A DNA stretch of 64,000 nt from Marsupella aquatica (Eukaryota; Marchantiophyta): the NCBI GenBank assembly GCA_973895155.1, contig OZ316891.1:17112001-17176000 (forward strand). The letters are read 5' to 3'. The position numbers and the translations under genes were made by a program. The notes under the pieces are model-generated. The model worked only from the letters and a program-made list of their open reading frames with translations. It searched no databases and was not told the DNA's origin. Positions 1 to 9,144 of the stretch are shown here, piece after piece; the stretch's first letter is position 1, and each line of letters opens with the position of its first letter.

Positions 1-52
1 CACGATTGAAGAGATCCGCAGGACGGCTTGGGAGCAGAGGCCACGATGGGCG

Positions 53-1492
53 ATGCCGATCACTTCTACTTACTCCACCTACGCTAAGAATAGAGCCATG
101 GAGTATGGTGAGATGTGTGGGGAACTTGCGCTCGGCATCTTTGGAGAGGAGTTGGAGGTAGGACCCTTTTTCCATAGGGAGCAGTTGGAGAAGCACCAAT
201 TAGAAGAAGCGGTGGCTTTAGAGAGAAGCAAGAAGGACGAGGTCATTCGGCGGCTTAGGAGGATGGGAGCCGAGATTGAAGATCTAAGGGCGGCCAAGAA
301 AGCCCAAGATGAACTGTGGATTAAACGACATGAGCTGAACATCATGCAGGGGCAGTTGGACGCCGCGCAGGCTGATAATCAGAATATCAAGGATAAACTG
401 ACTCAGACGCAGGAAGAGTTGGCCGACACGATCAAAGAGAGGGAAAAGTGGAAGCAAGAGCTGAAGAATACAGAGGAGGCCCACATAACAGCCAACAGCC
501 GGGCCATGGCGGAGACCCAAAGAAAGGAATGGGCGTTGAAAGGGGAGCTCGAGAAAATCCGCGGAGCCCTTGAGCAGAAGGAGGTCGAGTTAGGGAAATC
601 CTATCAAGGGATTATGGTGCTGCAGCAGGAGCTTGCGTCCCTGACGGCCAGCTTCAAGGCCGACCTAAGGGAGAAGGACGAGATGCTCGAACAGACTTAC
701 GCCAAGATGAACCAGATGGAGTCTGTCATCATTGCAGAGCTCGACAAGGAGCTAAGAGCAACCCAGGAGGAGAGGGCTACCTTGAAGAAGGAATTGGAGG
801 AAGCCCACAGGGAGCAGGAGGAGGCCAAAAACGAGCTGGAGGGGGCACGTAAGGACCTGGATGAAACCCAAGAGGAGTTGGAGGAAATCACGAGGAAGAT
901 GGAGAACCTACAGCGGCGGGCCGACAACCAAACAGAGCGGCTGAAGAAACAAGCCGCAGTATTTAAATGCTTAGCTGCAGCAGGTCCATCTCCCGTTGGG
1001 ACAAACCAGTTACCAGGGGTGGTAATTGCCGAAGGACAAGCCGCGTCAACTGCACCAGTGCCGGAAGTAAGTGGGAAGGGGAAGGGACCAGCTGCCGAGC
1101 CACCAACGAAGAAGAAGCGGAAACCTTCAGGGTCAAGGAGTAATATGACTTCACAGGCCGTGGTGATCAAGGAGGTAGACCCAGCACCGACCCCTGACAG
1201 GGTCACGGCTAAGGATCCAACTACCCTAGGGGAAGGGGAGGCCGAAGCCGTGGGAGTGGCTGAGGCCGAAGCCGAGGGAGTGGCTGAAGCCGAAGCCGTG
1301 GGAGTGGCTGAGGCCGAAGCCGCGGGTATTGCCGAGGCCGGTGTCGAGGCTGAAGCCGAAGGTGGACCCAGTCAGGCCGATGGAGAGTTGACTCGGTCAA
1401 GGGCAGGTAATCTGTCAGTAGGCGGGCCAACGGCAGTGGCTGAGGAGGAAGTGTTGGGGGCGTCCATTGAGGATCCACCACCGGTGTCGTGA
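53..1492 (+). CDS. Coiled-coil accessory ORF of copy A (C-terminal part)
   Basis: An open frame of 479 codons without internal stops. Residues about 45-310 form a long, highly charged Glu/Lys/Arg heptad-rich coiled coil. A basic patch (KKKRKPSGSR, about residue 350) resembles a nuclear localisation signal. Near residues 395-440 there is a low-complexity Ala-Glu-Ala-Val-Gly repeat. Copies B (6042-4585) and C (61.6-60.19 kb) encode the same protein, and in copy B it continues N-terminally, in frame, into a mobile-domain-like region. The ATG at 53 is therefore probably internal and the true start lies upstream of the window. No enzymatic motif is visible. It is probably a structural or nuclear-targeting accessory protein of the retroelement; its function is unknown. 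Confidence 0.6.
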   Translation: MPITSTYSTYAKNRAMEYGEMCGELALGIFGEELEVGPFFHREQLEKHQLEEAVALERSKKDEVIRRLRRMGAEIEDLRAAKKAQDELWIKRHELNIMQGQLDAAQADNQNIKDKLTQTQEELADTIKEREKWKQELKNTEEAHITANSRAMAETQRKEWALKGELEKIRGALEQKEVELGKSYQGIMVLQQELASLTASFKADLREKDEMLEQTYAKMNQMESVIIAELDKELRATQEERATLKKELEEAHREQEEAKNELEGARKDLDETQEELEEITRKMENLQRRADNQTERLKKQAAVFKCLAAAGPSPVGTNQLPGVVIAEGQAASTAPVPEVSGKGKGPAAEPPTKKKRKPSGSRSNMTSQAVVIKEVDPAPTPDRVTAKDPTTLGEGEAEAVGVAEAEAEGVAEAEAVGVAEAEAAGIAEAGVEAEAEGGPSQADGELTRSRAGNLSVGGPTAVAEEEVLGASIEDPPPVS

Positions 1493-1608
1493 CGGTGCAA
1501 GGGCGCCATTCCTTTTAGGGAAGGCGGACGTGGAGGGAGGAGGCGTGAGTGGGCAGGGCGGGCGCGGATCTCCACGTTTAGGATTAGGATCAGAACCAGG
1601 AGCGGCCC
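1493..1608 (+). other. Purine-rich spacer before the LTR of copy A
   Basis: A short G/A-rich stretch (about 1518-1560) separates the accessory ORF from the LTR. It is the place to expect a polypurine tract, but no tract abuts the assumed LTR start at 1609. The LTR may therefore begin somewhat earlier, for example near 1546. Confidence 0.3.
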
Positions 1609-2413
1609 TGACACTTAGCTTAGTGGGATTGCGGTCCCACTGGTAGGAGCAACACTTGTGCTCCTGCCTTGCTGTACATAGGTAGATTCGGGCAAGTAGA
1701 TTACTGTTAAGTAGATTAGGCTTACGATGCAAAGAATGGCGGATCCACTACCAGGATAAGTACCTGGGCAGCGGGGAGCTCAGGGCCTCTTCTTTAGCAA
1801 GTTTTTAGTTTGCACCAGCCGGGCTGGGATCAAGTAGTACGAGAAGCTCTCGGTTAGTCATACAGTGACCCTTGTGTATATTCATGTTTCCTCATGCCTA
1901 AGAGCTGAATAGAGTTGGCCTCACGGCTTAGTTCGCAGAACTTGTGTATGAGATGTACTGTTTGTATGGCAAGTGCATGGTATGACTCAGTCAGAATGAG
2001 TCATTTTGCTATTTGTGTGTCGCATTAACTTGTGTGAAGAGTGCCCACATCAACAGAAGGAAGGAAAGTAAGCAGGGGAGTGAGAGTTGGATGTGTCGAG
2101 CTGAGAGAGGTCTTAGCGGCTTAACCAAGCCTATTGGGGATCATTCCGGCGGCGGAATCCAAACATACCTAACAAGACGGAGGGGAAGACAGGGGAAGAC
2201 AGGGGAAGGCCTATATTAGGCCGGCTACGTATCTCATGACCCGATGAAGGATCTGTCCAGTATATGTGTGTAAAATGTTAATAGTAGTAGTAGAAGGTTA
2301 GCAGCGTCCCATGCCGCTAAGCCGCGGAAACGGCCTCGCCAAGCACGAAACCTGCGGGAATCGGCTTGAGCTGGGGGGTTTCTTGGGTTTAGGGAGCCAT
2401 GGGACGCACCACA
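1609..2413 (+). repeat. LTR-like block of copy A (~805 bp)
   Basis: It begins TGACACTTAGCTT and ends GCACCACA, giving TG...CA ends. It matches the - strand block 3679-4467 and the block 59208-60002. The TG start is the least certain edge, because homology between copies continues past it into the internal region. The CA end is firm, since homology stops there in all copies. Confidence 0.65.
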
Positions 2414-3678
2414 ACGTGTGGGCTCCGGGCACACGTTAGCATAGTGGCCAGCCACTCTACAATTGTAACAGATAGGGATCTTTCTTACTCCCGGATACGG
2501 TGGCCTATTCCCGGGAGTAGCATTGGAATAGTTGGCATATGGGGGTGCTCCAGTGTTAGTTGAGAGCCCATGAATGCTCCTTGGTCCCGGGTTGAGCGGC
2601 TGCACACTATACACATTGGCCTCCGGTGGCTCCTCCATGAAGTACTCAACTGGCCCCTCCGCTGCATAGGAAGAGGTTGAGTAGCTGGCTCCTTCAACGT
2701 CCTCCTCCCATACTTGGAAAACCTTGGCTGGTTCTCTTGCTGGACACTCCTTTGGGGTATGACCAAACTTCATGCACTTGGTGCACCACACGTTGGCTCT
2801 TTCCATTGGAACCTTTCTCCTCTCTAGCTTGAGACCTGCAAAGTGCACCTTCAACACTTTCATTTGCTCTGTCAACTCATCATACCTGGCCTCTTGCTCC
2901 TTGAGACGTCTTGCCGTAGACAATGGTGTAACGGCCACCGTGGGTAGCACAACTTCTCGATGAGACGACTTCTTGGCCTTCTTGGACAACTTCTTCTTCC
3001 TCTTCTTTTGCTTCTCAGCTTCTGACTCCGTAGTGTCTGACTTTGTAGTGCTCTCAGAGTCCTCGGATTCATCACTATTATCCGACTCGGATTCACTTGA
3101 TTCCTCACTAGAGGAATTGTCCATAGGCTTCAACTTCTTTCTTTGGCAGCACTTGCTTGTGGCATTGGCGGCAGTGTATGACTCCGTTGCTGCAATAGCC
3201 TCAGCCAATGTGGTTGGTTTGGCCTGTCATACAAAGAACCCCATCTTGCTTGGTAGGGCAGCTACAAACCACGCTTGTCGCATAGCATCATCGGTACGGG
3301 CTTGTATCCGCCTTACCAACTTCTGGAATCTTTGCAAGAACCTTCGTAGAGACTCTTTCTTCTTCATTCTTAGTTGACCCACCTTCAACAGGGATGTGGC
3401 TTCCACTCCAATAGATCGGAACTCCTTCAAGAATGCTTGCTTGAACAAAGCCCAATCAGCTTTCACGTTGGGTAGCAACGAGATGAACCATGGGCCTGCC
3501 TCCCCCCTCATCATTCCAAGAATGATAGTGAGCTTGTGGGCAGATTCTCCATTGGCTTCAACAATCCCTTCAAATTCTTTGATCCATTCGTCTGGGTCAT
3601 CTTTTGGTCTTCCCTTGAAGGGTACGTACTGAACACGGGTACGTTGAGTAGCTGCCATTGGTGCATCTGGTCCCCGTA
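2414..3678 (-). pseudogene. gag: Ty3/gypsy-type gag with two zinc knuckles (truncated)
   Basis: On the - strand one frame runs from the ATG near 3658 to 2414 and then reads into the LTR of copy A. The first half (about 3660-3230) has the composition and WIKEFE...WFISLLP...KQAFLKEF pattern of a retrotransposon gag capsid domain. After an in-frame TGA at 3227-3229 the frame continues with a Ser/Glu/Asp-rich stretch, a Lys-rich patch and two CCHC zinc knuckles (CTKCMKFGHTPKEC and CYNCRVAGHYANVC), expected to bind the element RNA. The gene is cut at 2414 immediately after the second knuckle, where the LTR of copy A begins, so protease and polymerase are missing. It starts directly after the LTR of copy B on the same strand, as gag would in an LTR-gag order, although no obvious primer-binding site lies between them. 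Confidence 0.75.
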
Positions 3679-4467
3679 TGTGGTGCGTCCCATGGCTCCC
3701 TAAACCCAAGAAACCCCCCCAGCACAAGCCGATTCCCGCAGGTTTTGTGCTTGGCGAGGCCGTTTCCGCGGCTTAGCGGCATGGGACGCTGCTAACCTCC
3801 TTCTACTACTACTATTAACATTTTACACACATATACTGGACAGATCCTTCATCGGGTCATGAGATACGTAGCCGGCCTAATCTATGCCTTCCCTTGTCTT
3901 CCCCTCCGTCTTGTTAGGTATGTTTGGATTCCGCCGCCGGAATGATCCCCAATAGGCTTGGTTAAGCCGCTAAGACCTCTCTCAGCTCGACACATCCAAC
4001 TCTCACTCCCCTGCTTACTTTCCTTCCTCTATTAGTTGATGTGGGCACTCTTCACACAAGTTAATGCGACACACAAATAGCAAAATGACTCCTTCTGACT
4101 GAGTCATACCATGCACTTGCCATACAAACAGTACATCTCATACACAAGGTCTGCGAACTAAGCCGTGAGGCCAACTCTATTCAGCTCTTAGGCATGAGGA
4201 AACATGAATATACACAAGGGTCACTGTGTGACTAACCGAGAGCTTCTCTTACTACTTGATCCCAGCCCGGTTGGTGCAAACTAAAAACTTGCTAAAGAAG
4301 AGGCCCTGAGCTCCCCGCTGCCCAGGTACTTATCCTGGTAGTGGATCCGCCTAATTCTTTGCAGCGTAAGCCTAATCTACCTAACTGGATCTACCTATGT
4401 ACAGCGAGGCAGAAGTACAAGTGTTGCTCTTACCAGTGGAACCGCAATCCCACTAAGCTAAGTGTCA
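3679..4467 (-). repeat. LTR-like block of copy B (~789 bp)
   Basis: It is the reverse complement of the copy A LTR. Read on + it begins TGTGGTGCGTCCC and ends AAGTGTCA. It contains the same internal landmarks as A and C, such as the stretch of repeated CTA trinucleotides near 3800. Confidence 0.65.
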
Positions 4468-4584
4468 GGGCCGCCTCCTGGTCCTGATCCTAATCCTAAA
4501 CTTAGAGATCTGAGCCCGCCCTGCCCACTCACGCCTCCTCCCTCCACGTCCGCCCTCCTTGAAAGGAGCGGCCCTCCACCACCG

Positions 4585-7500
4585 TCATGGCAGCGGTGGC
4601 TGTTCCTCAGTGGACGCCCCCAACGCTTCCACCTCAGCCACTGCCGTAGGTTCGTTCTCTGACAGATTACCTGCCCTTGACTGAGTCAACTCTCCATCGG
4701 CCTGACTGGGTCCACCCTCGGCTTCGACCTCGGCTCGGAAATCATTCTCGACTCCGGCCTCAGCCTTGGCTACGGCCTCAACTTCGGCCACGGCCTCCCC
4801 GGCCTGCTCAAGAGGTGGATCTGGGATACCGGCCTCATTACTGAGTAGTTCGGCTTGGGCCGCGCCATCCCCACCTTTGGTGATAGCGGGATCTATTGCC
4901 GTGTTCATGCCGGAGGTTGGTACCGGTTTGAGTATGGCTTGAGGGGTCGAATAACCTCCGGACCCCAAAGGTTTCCGCTTCTTCTTCTTCACTATCTCCA
5001 TAGCCGGTTCCTTCCCCTTGCCGCCAACGTCCGGCACCGGGCCGTGTGTCACGGCTGGTCCTTCGGCAATTACCACCCCGGGTAACTGGTTTGCCCCAAC
5101 GGGAGATGGACCTGATGCAGCTAAGCATTTAAATACTGCGGCTTGTTTCTTCAGCCGCTCTGTTTGGTTGTCGGCCCGCCGCTGTAGGTTCTCCATCTTC
5201 CTTGTGATTTCCTCCAACTCCTCCTGGGTCTCATCCAGGTCCTTACGTGCCTCTTCCAGCTCGTTTTTGGCTTCCTCCAATTCCCTGTGGGCTTCCTCCA
5301 ATTCCTTCTTGGTGGTAGCCCTCTCCTCCTGGGTTGCTCTTAGCTCCTTGTCGAGCTCCGCTACGACCTCAGACTCCATGTTATTCATCTTGGCATAAGT
5401 CTGGTCGAGCTGGGCGTTCTTCTCCCGCAGGTCGGCCTTGAAGCTGGCCGTCAGGGATGCAAGCTCCTGCTGTAGCGCAATAATCCCTTGATAGGCTTTC
5501 CCTAACTCGGCCTCCTTCTGCTCAAGGGCTCTGCGGATGACCTCAAGCTCTTCCTTCAGCGCCCTCTCCCTTCTTTGAGTCTCCGCCGTGACCCGGTTGT
5601 TGACTGCTATATGGGCCTCCTCTGCATCCCTCAGCTCCTTCTTCCATTTCTCCCTGTCCTTGATTGCGTCGGCCAATTCTCCCTGGGTCTGAGTCAGTTT
5701 ATCCTTGATAATCTGACTATCAGCCTGCGCGGTGTCCAACTGCCCCTGCATGATGTTTAGCTCATGCCGCTTAATCCGCAGTTCATCTTGGGCTTTCTTG
5801 GCCGTCCTTAGATCTTCAACCTCGGCTTCCATCCTCCTAAGCCGTCGGATGACCTCATCCTTCTTGCTTCTCTCTAAAGCCACCGCTTCTTCTAATTGGT
5901 GCTTCTCCAACTGCTCCCTATGGAAAAAGGGTCCTACCTCCAACTCCTCCCCAAAGATGCCGAGCGCAAGTTCCCCACATATCTCACCATACTCCATGGC
6001 TCTATTCTTAGCGTAGGTGGAGTAAGTAGAAGTGATCGGCATCGCCCATTGCGGCCTCTGCTCCCAAGCCGTCTTGCGGATCTCTTCAATCGTGGCTAGA
6101 GGTTTGCTTCCTTTTTCGGCTAGCCGCCTGATGTCCTCCGGCCAATCTCCTCCTGGAAAATCCTTTTCCCTAGCCAGGGCTGCCTTTTCTACTTCCCTAA
6201 GTCGCTCCTGAAATTCCTGTGCCGTCTGCTTTATGCCATCAAAGCTCGGGGGAGCAACATCTGGTGGGGGAGACTCGGGGCTACTCTGCTAGTTGGGGTC
6301 CCCTCAAACTACCCTTGGAAGTGTGGGGATAAACCGGCCACAGGTCCTTACTCCTGGAACGTGATGGTCCGACCCATAGCCGGAGTTATCATGGCTGCAG
6401 TCCTCCACTGCCTCCACCTCTTGGACTTCCGGCTTCTCCCTCTCCTCTTCGCCGGTAGGAGCTTCAGGCAATTTTGCCTCAGATTCAGAGCTTGAGACTC
6501 CCACGTACATTCGAACACCCGGCTTGGATTCTGGCCTGATTCTCTCCTTATTTCTGGTGAAGGGGTTTTCCCTTCTAAGTTTGCTTAGGTTGACCTCTGG
6601 GGCAGTGTCCTATATTGGTGCCGCTGCCAAAGCTGGTGCCAGTGCCGTCTTTTCCTTCTCCAGCATTTTCAGCAGATTCTGCATGCTTGGTTGCTGCATC
6701 GGCAAGTCTTCCTTCCTTGGCCTAAACACCTGCTCAATCATAGGGCTAACAGGTGGTTGAGGCTTCTCTGCTACCGGCCTCGGTGCTGGAGCTTCCTAGG
6801 GTGCCCTTACCTGTAGGGGAAGTACTGGGGCAAAGGTCTGACCTCTGGCATACCGGCACAACAGTGGCATGTGATAGCCAAGCCGCGACACGCTCCCCAG
6901 GCCGATTACCTGCTGCTCCTCCTTTAAGATCTTCTTCAATTGGTTGAGGAGGTACCCGTTGTAGTCCTGGCTTGGGTCTGGCCTCTCTGCCAGATAGACC
7001 TGTGCCTTGCCGATCTCTGCCCTCGGCAAGTTACAATGCATGGTCACCCGCAAGAAGTCGATCATCTCTCCTATGTGCGGGTTTGTGCAGGTGTTCCGGA
7101 AGAAGCCATTCTTTGTTGATGGCCCGGGGAACGACCGGAACTCCTTGTCAGGCAAGGTCTTCCTGGTATCAACTTTGGTCTTATTGCCTATCGGCAAGCC
7201 AAACACTTCGGCAATCACCTTGGGAGTAAGATAGAAATCCTTCCCATATATCCTCGTGGAATTGGTCTCGGGTTCCCATGACCCCACGAATTCTAATAGG
7301 TCTGAATCCGGCACCTCCGGCTTGAGCCATGGTAATCTTACAAAGGCCTCTAAGCCGGATTCGGCCATGAAGCCTTGGTACTTCTTGGTCTGCATGGCCG
7401 TAAAGCATGCATCCTCCTCCCGTGCAAAATATAGTTGCACCTCCTCTGGTAGGGTTGCCGCCCAGCCTTTCCAGGTGTCATCCCTGGTTGGAATGGCATT

Positions 7501-8244
7501 GATGGGATTGTCCTCCTCTTTGGCTTCTCCCTGCCTCCTGCTCTGCTGCTCGGCTGGCTTCTTTGGTGCCGCCGACCTCGTTCTTTTTGCCGGGGTGGCT
7601 TCATCGTTGACGGCTCCCTTCCTCTTCATTTCGGCTCCCGTGGATGTCTCTCCTAGCACGGTTGCCTTTGTCCACCCCTCCGTGCTACCCTTCAACTCCC
7701 AGTGTATGTTGTTGCAGCGTTTGATGGCTTCTCGGATGCTGACGACTCTATCTTCGCAAAATAGAAGATCGTCGAGCTGATTGGAAGTAGGAGTCCACAG
7801 GAACTCGGCCTTGATGAGTTCGCCTCCTAAGAAAGCCGTCTTCTGCAGCTCCCACAATCGAGCGAGCTCCTGCCATTCTCGAGCTGCCCTTTCTGATTCC
7901 TCGTCCTTGTAAGTCTTGATGTACTCAGTTTCCCGTTCGAACAGGCATCCCCAGAAATGTGCCACTTGATTGACGTTGCTCATACCCTCCTTAGGTCGAT
8001 CGTCGGTATCTGCTCTCTGCCCGAGTGCTTGCCTAAGCAGCTGACAGTAGTTGGCCTCCCGTAGTCGTCTGCCTAGTTCGTGCTCGCAAATGAGCCACCA
8101 TTCCCTGCAAGCGCTCCTTACCCCTCTCCTCTTCCGGTCCTTCCTCTCGTTGATCCTTCCTAGCCGCCGACGCTTAGCGTGCCCTAACCCTAATCTTGTT
8201 TTCACCCCCAGCGTCCTTACCTCCGGCCTCGGCCCGGGTTCCAT
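4585..8244 (-). pseudogene. Accessory ORF of copy B: mobile-domain-like N-terminus, coiled-coil C-terminus
   Basis: The three open segments 8244-6796, 6510-6304 and 6042-4585 are all in one frame, so this is a single reading frame of 1,220 codons with about four nonsense codons between 6.8 and 6.25 kb. The first ~480 residues have a basic N-terminus and then a globular region. Motifs such as FYLTPKVIAEVFGLP and an Arg-Ser-Phe-Pro-Gly-Pro segment recall the plant mobile domain or putative plant transposon protein families that travel in gypsy elements; I make that assignment by resemblance only. A Pro/Glu-rich linker follows, then a coiled coil of ~300 residues, a KKKKRKP basic patch and an Ala-Val-Glu-rich tail. 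Copy C carries the same order with more damage, so the whole protein is a conserved part of the element. No protease, reverse transcriptase or integrase lies in this part. Confidence 0.6.
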
Positions 8245-8351
8245 AGTCGCCCCTAATTGTTTATATTTTCCTTGTTTTGTCCCTATACTAAGGTGTTTCT
8301 AGGGTGCACTCCTGCTTTACCCACTTAACTGGCCGAGTGATTCACACCGTA

Positions 8352-8729
8352 TCAACACCGTATCAACACCGGCGGTAATGGCGTATGTTGGGCCACCGGT
8401 AACGGCAATGCTGATAGGTGTGAGATGATTTGTGGCGATGCAGTGAGCTCTGGGATCAGATTTGGCCGTAACTCAGACTGCATCAACACAAAGGGCTCCC
8501 CTTCCTCTAGAACATGATCTACATCTGGCTCTTCGTCTAGACGTATGGCCTCGTTGTGTTGAGACCCTTCTTGCGGCACACCAACTTGTTCTTCCAGCTC
8601 CCGTGGCAACCTCCTCTCTTCTGCAAGCCATAATCGTTCTTCGGTAGCAACCCAAGAGGGCACTCGGTCTAGCTTAGGCGTACGTGAGTGTTGGGGGCTT
8701 GCTCTTCCTCCCCTTCTTCCTCTTGGCAT
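8352..8729 (-). pseudogene. Gag-like N-terminal fragment
   Basis: A 125-codon frame begins with a basic MPRGRRGGRASPQ segment and continues with an acidic, Glu/Leu-rich stretch. It lies about 400 bases downstream of the primer-binding site on the same strand, where gag begins in gypsy elements. The first 18 or so codons are repeated upstream (ORF start at 8902) because of the 173-bp tandem duplication. The frame stops at the junction with copy B. There are no knuckles or catalytic motifs, so the assignment rests on position. Confidence 0.4.
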
Positions 8730-9022
8730 CCCATTGAGATCTGCATGCCAAGCTCACGCAAAAATATCACCAACAAGTCTTCCTCAAACATCAACCGTCG
8801 CAAGTTGCGTTGTGGTTGACGCACAATAACAGAGTAACCAAAAAACTCAGGCGTACGTGAGTGTTGGGGGCTTGCTCTTCCTCCCCTTCTTCCTCTTGGC
8901 ATCCCATTGAGACCTGCATGCCAAGCTCACGCAAACATATCACCAACAAGTCTTCCTCAAACATCAACCATCGCAAGTTGCGTTGTGGTTGACGCACAAT
9001 AATAGAGTAACCAAAAAAAACT
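8678..9022 (-). repeat. 173-bp tandem duplication
   Basis: The sequence starting GCGTACGTGAGTG at 8678 recurs at 8851 with only a few substitutions through about 9020. A partial third copy (ATCAACCATCGCAAG...) lies at about 9030-9060. The unit contains the start codon and first codons of the gag-like ORF, so the start is duplicated. Confidence 0.85.
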
Positions 9023-9118
9023 TCTCACGTATCAACCATCGCAAGCTGCGTTGTGGTTGATACACTTGAACTCCAAATAGACGTAGCTCCCCTCCTCCTG
9101 CAACCAAACAAGGAGAAA

Positions 9119-9138
9119 GATCCCCGGCAGCGGCGCCA
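9119..9138 (-). other. Primer-binding site, tRNA-Asp type
   Basis: The + strand reads GATCCCCGGCAGCGGCGCCA. This equals the 3' end of plant tRNA-Asp including CCA except for one base (GCAGC for GCAAC). Read on -, it is the primer site TGGCGCCGCTGCCGGGGATC typical of several plant gypsy lineages such as Athila. It orients the surrounding element to the - strand and places the 5' LTR to its right. Confidence 0.8.
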
Positions 9139-9144
9139 AAAACA

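Larger units (their letters stand above)
1..2413 (+). mobile_element. LTR-element copy A (3' part, truncated at window start)
   Basis: This is the 3' portion of an LTR retroelement on the + strand: the end of an accessory coiled-coil ORF (53-1492), a short purine-rich spacer and an LTR-like block (1609-2413). The same order recurs on the - strand at 3679-8342 (copy B) and 59208-63907 (copy C). Shared sequence on the LTR side stops at the same terminal CACCACA in all three copies, which fixes that boundary. The 5' part lies outside the window. Copy A faces copy B across a 1.27-kb gag fragment. Confidence 0.7.
3679..8342 (-). mobile_element. LTR-element copy B (accessory ORF plus LTR)
   Basis: On the - strand this runs from a 5' noncoding stretch (8342-8245) through the complete accessory ORF (8244-4585) to the LTR (4467-3679). 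Homology with copy C extends to about 8342 (63907 in C) and then stops, so copy B is truncated or recombined there against the next element. The gag fragment follows the LTR on the same strand, suggesting a tandem or recombined arrangement in which this LTR is both the 3' end of one unit and the 5' end of another. Confidence 0.65.

Noticed and set aside
4585-6042. Host myosin- or kinesin-like coiled-coil gene
   Set aside because: The same sequence occurs in three copies, each linked to the same LTR, so it belongs to the retroelement.
9119-9138. A tRNA-Asp gene
   Set aside because: Only the 3' terminal 20 bases match; no D-loop or anticodon arm lies upstream. It is a primer-binding site.
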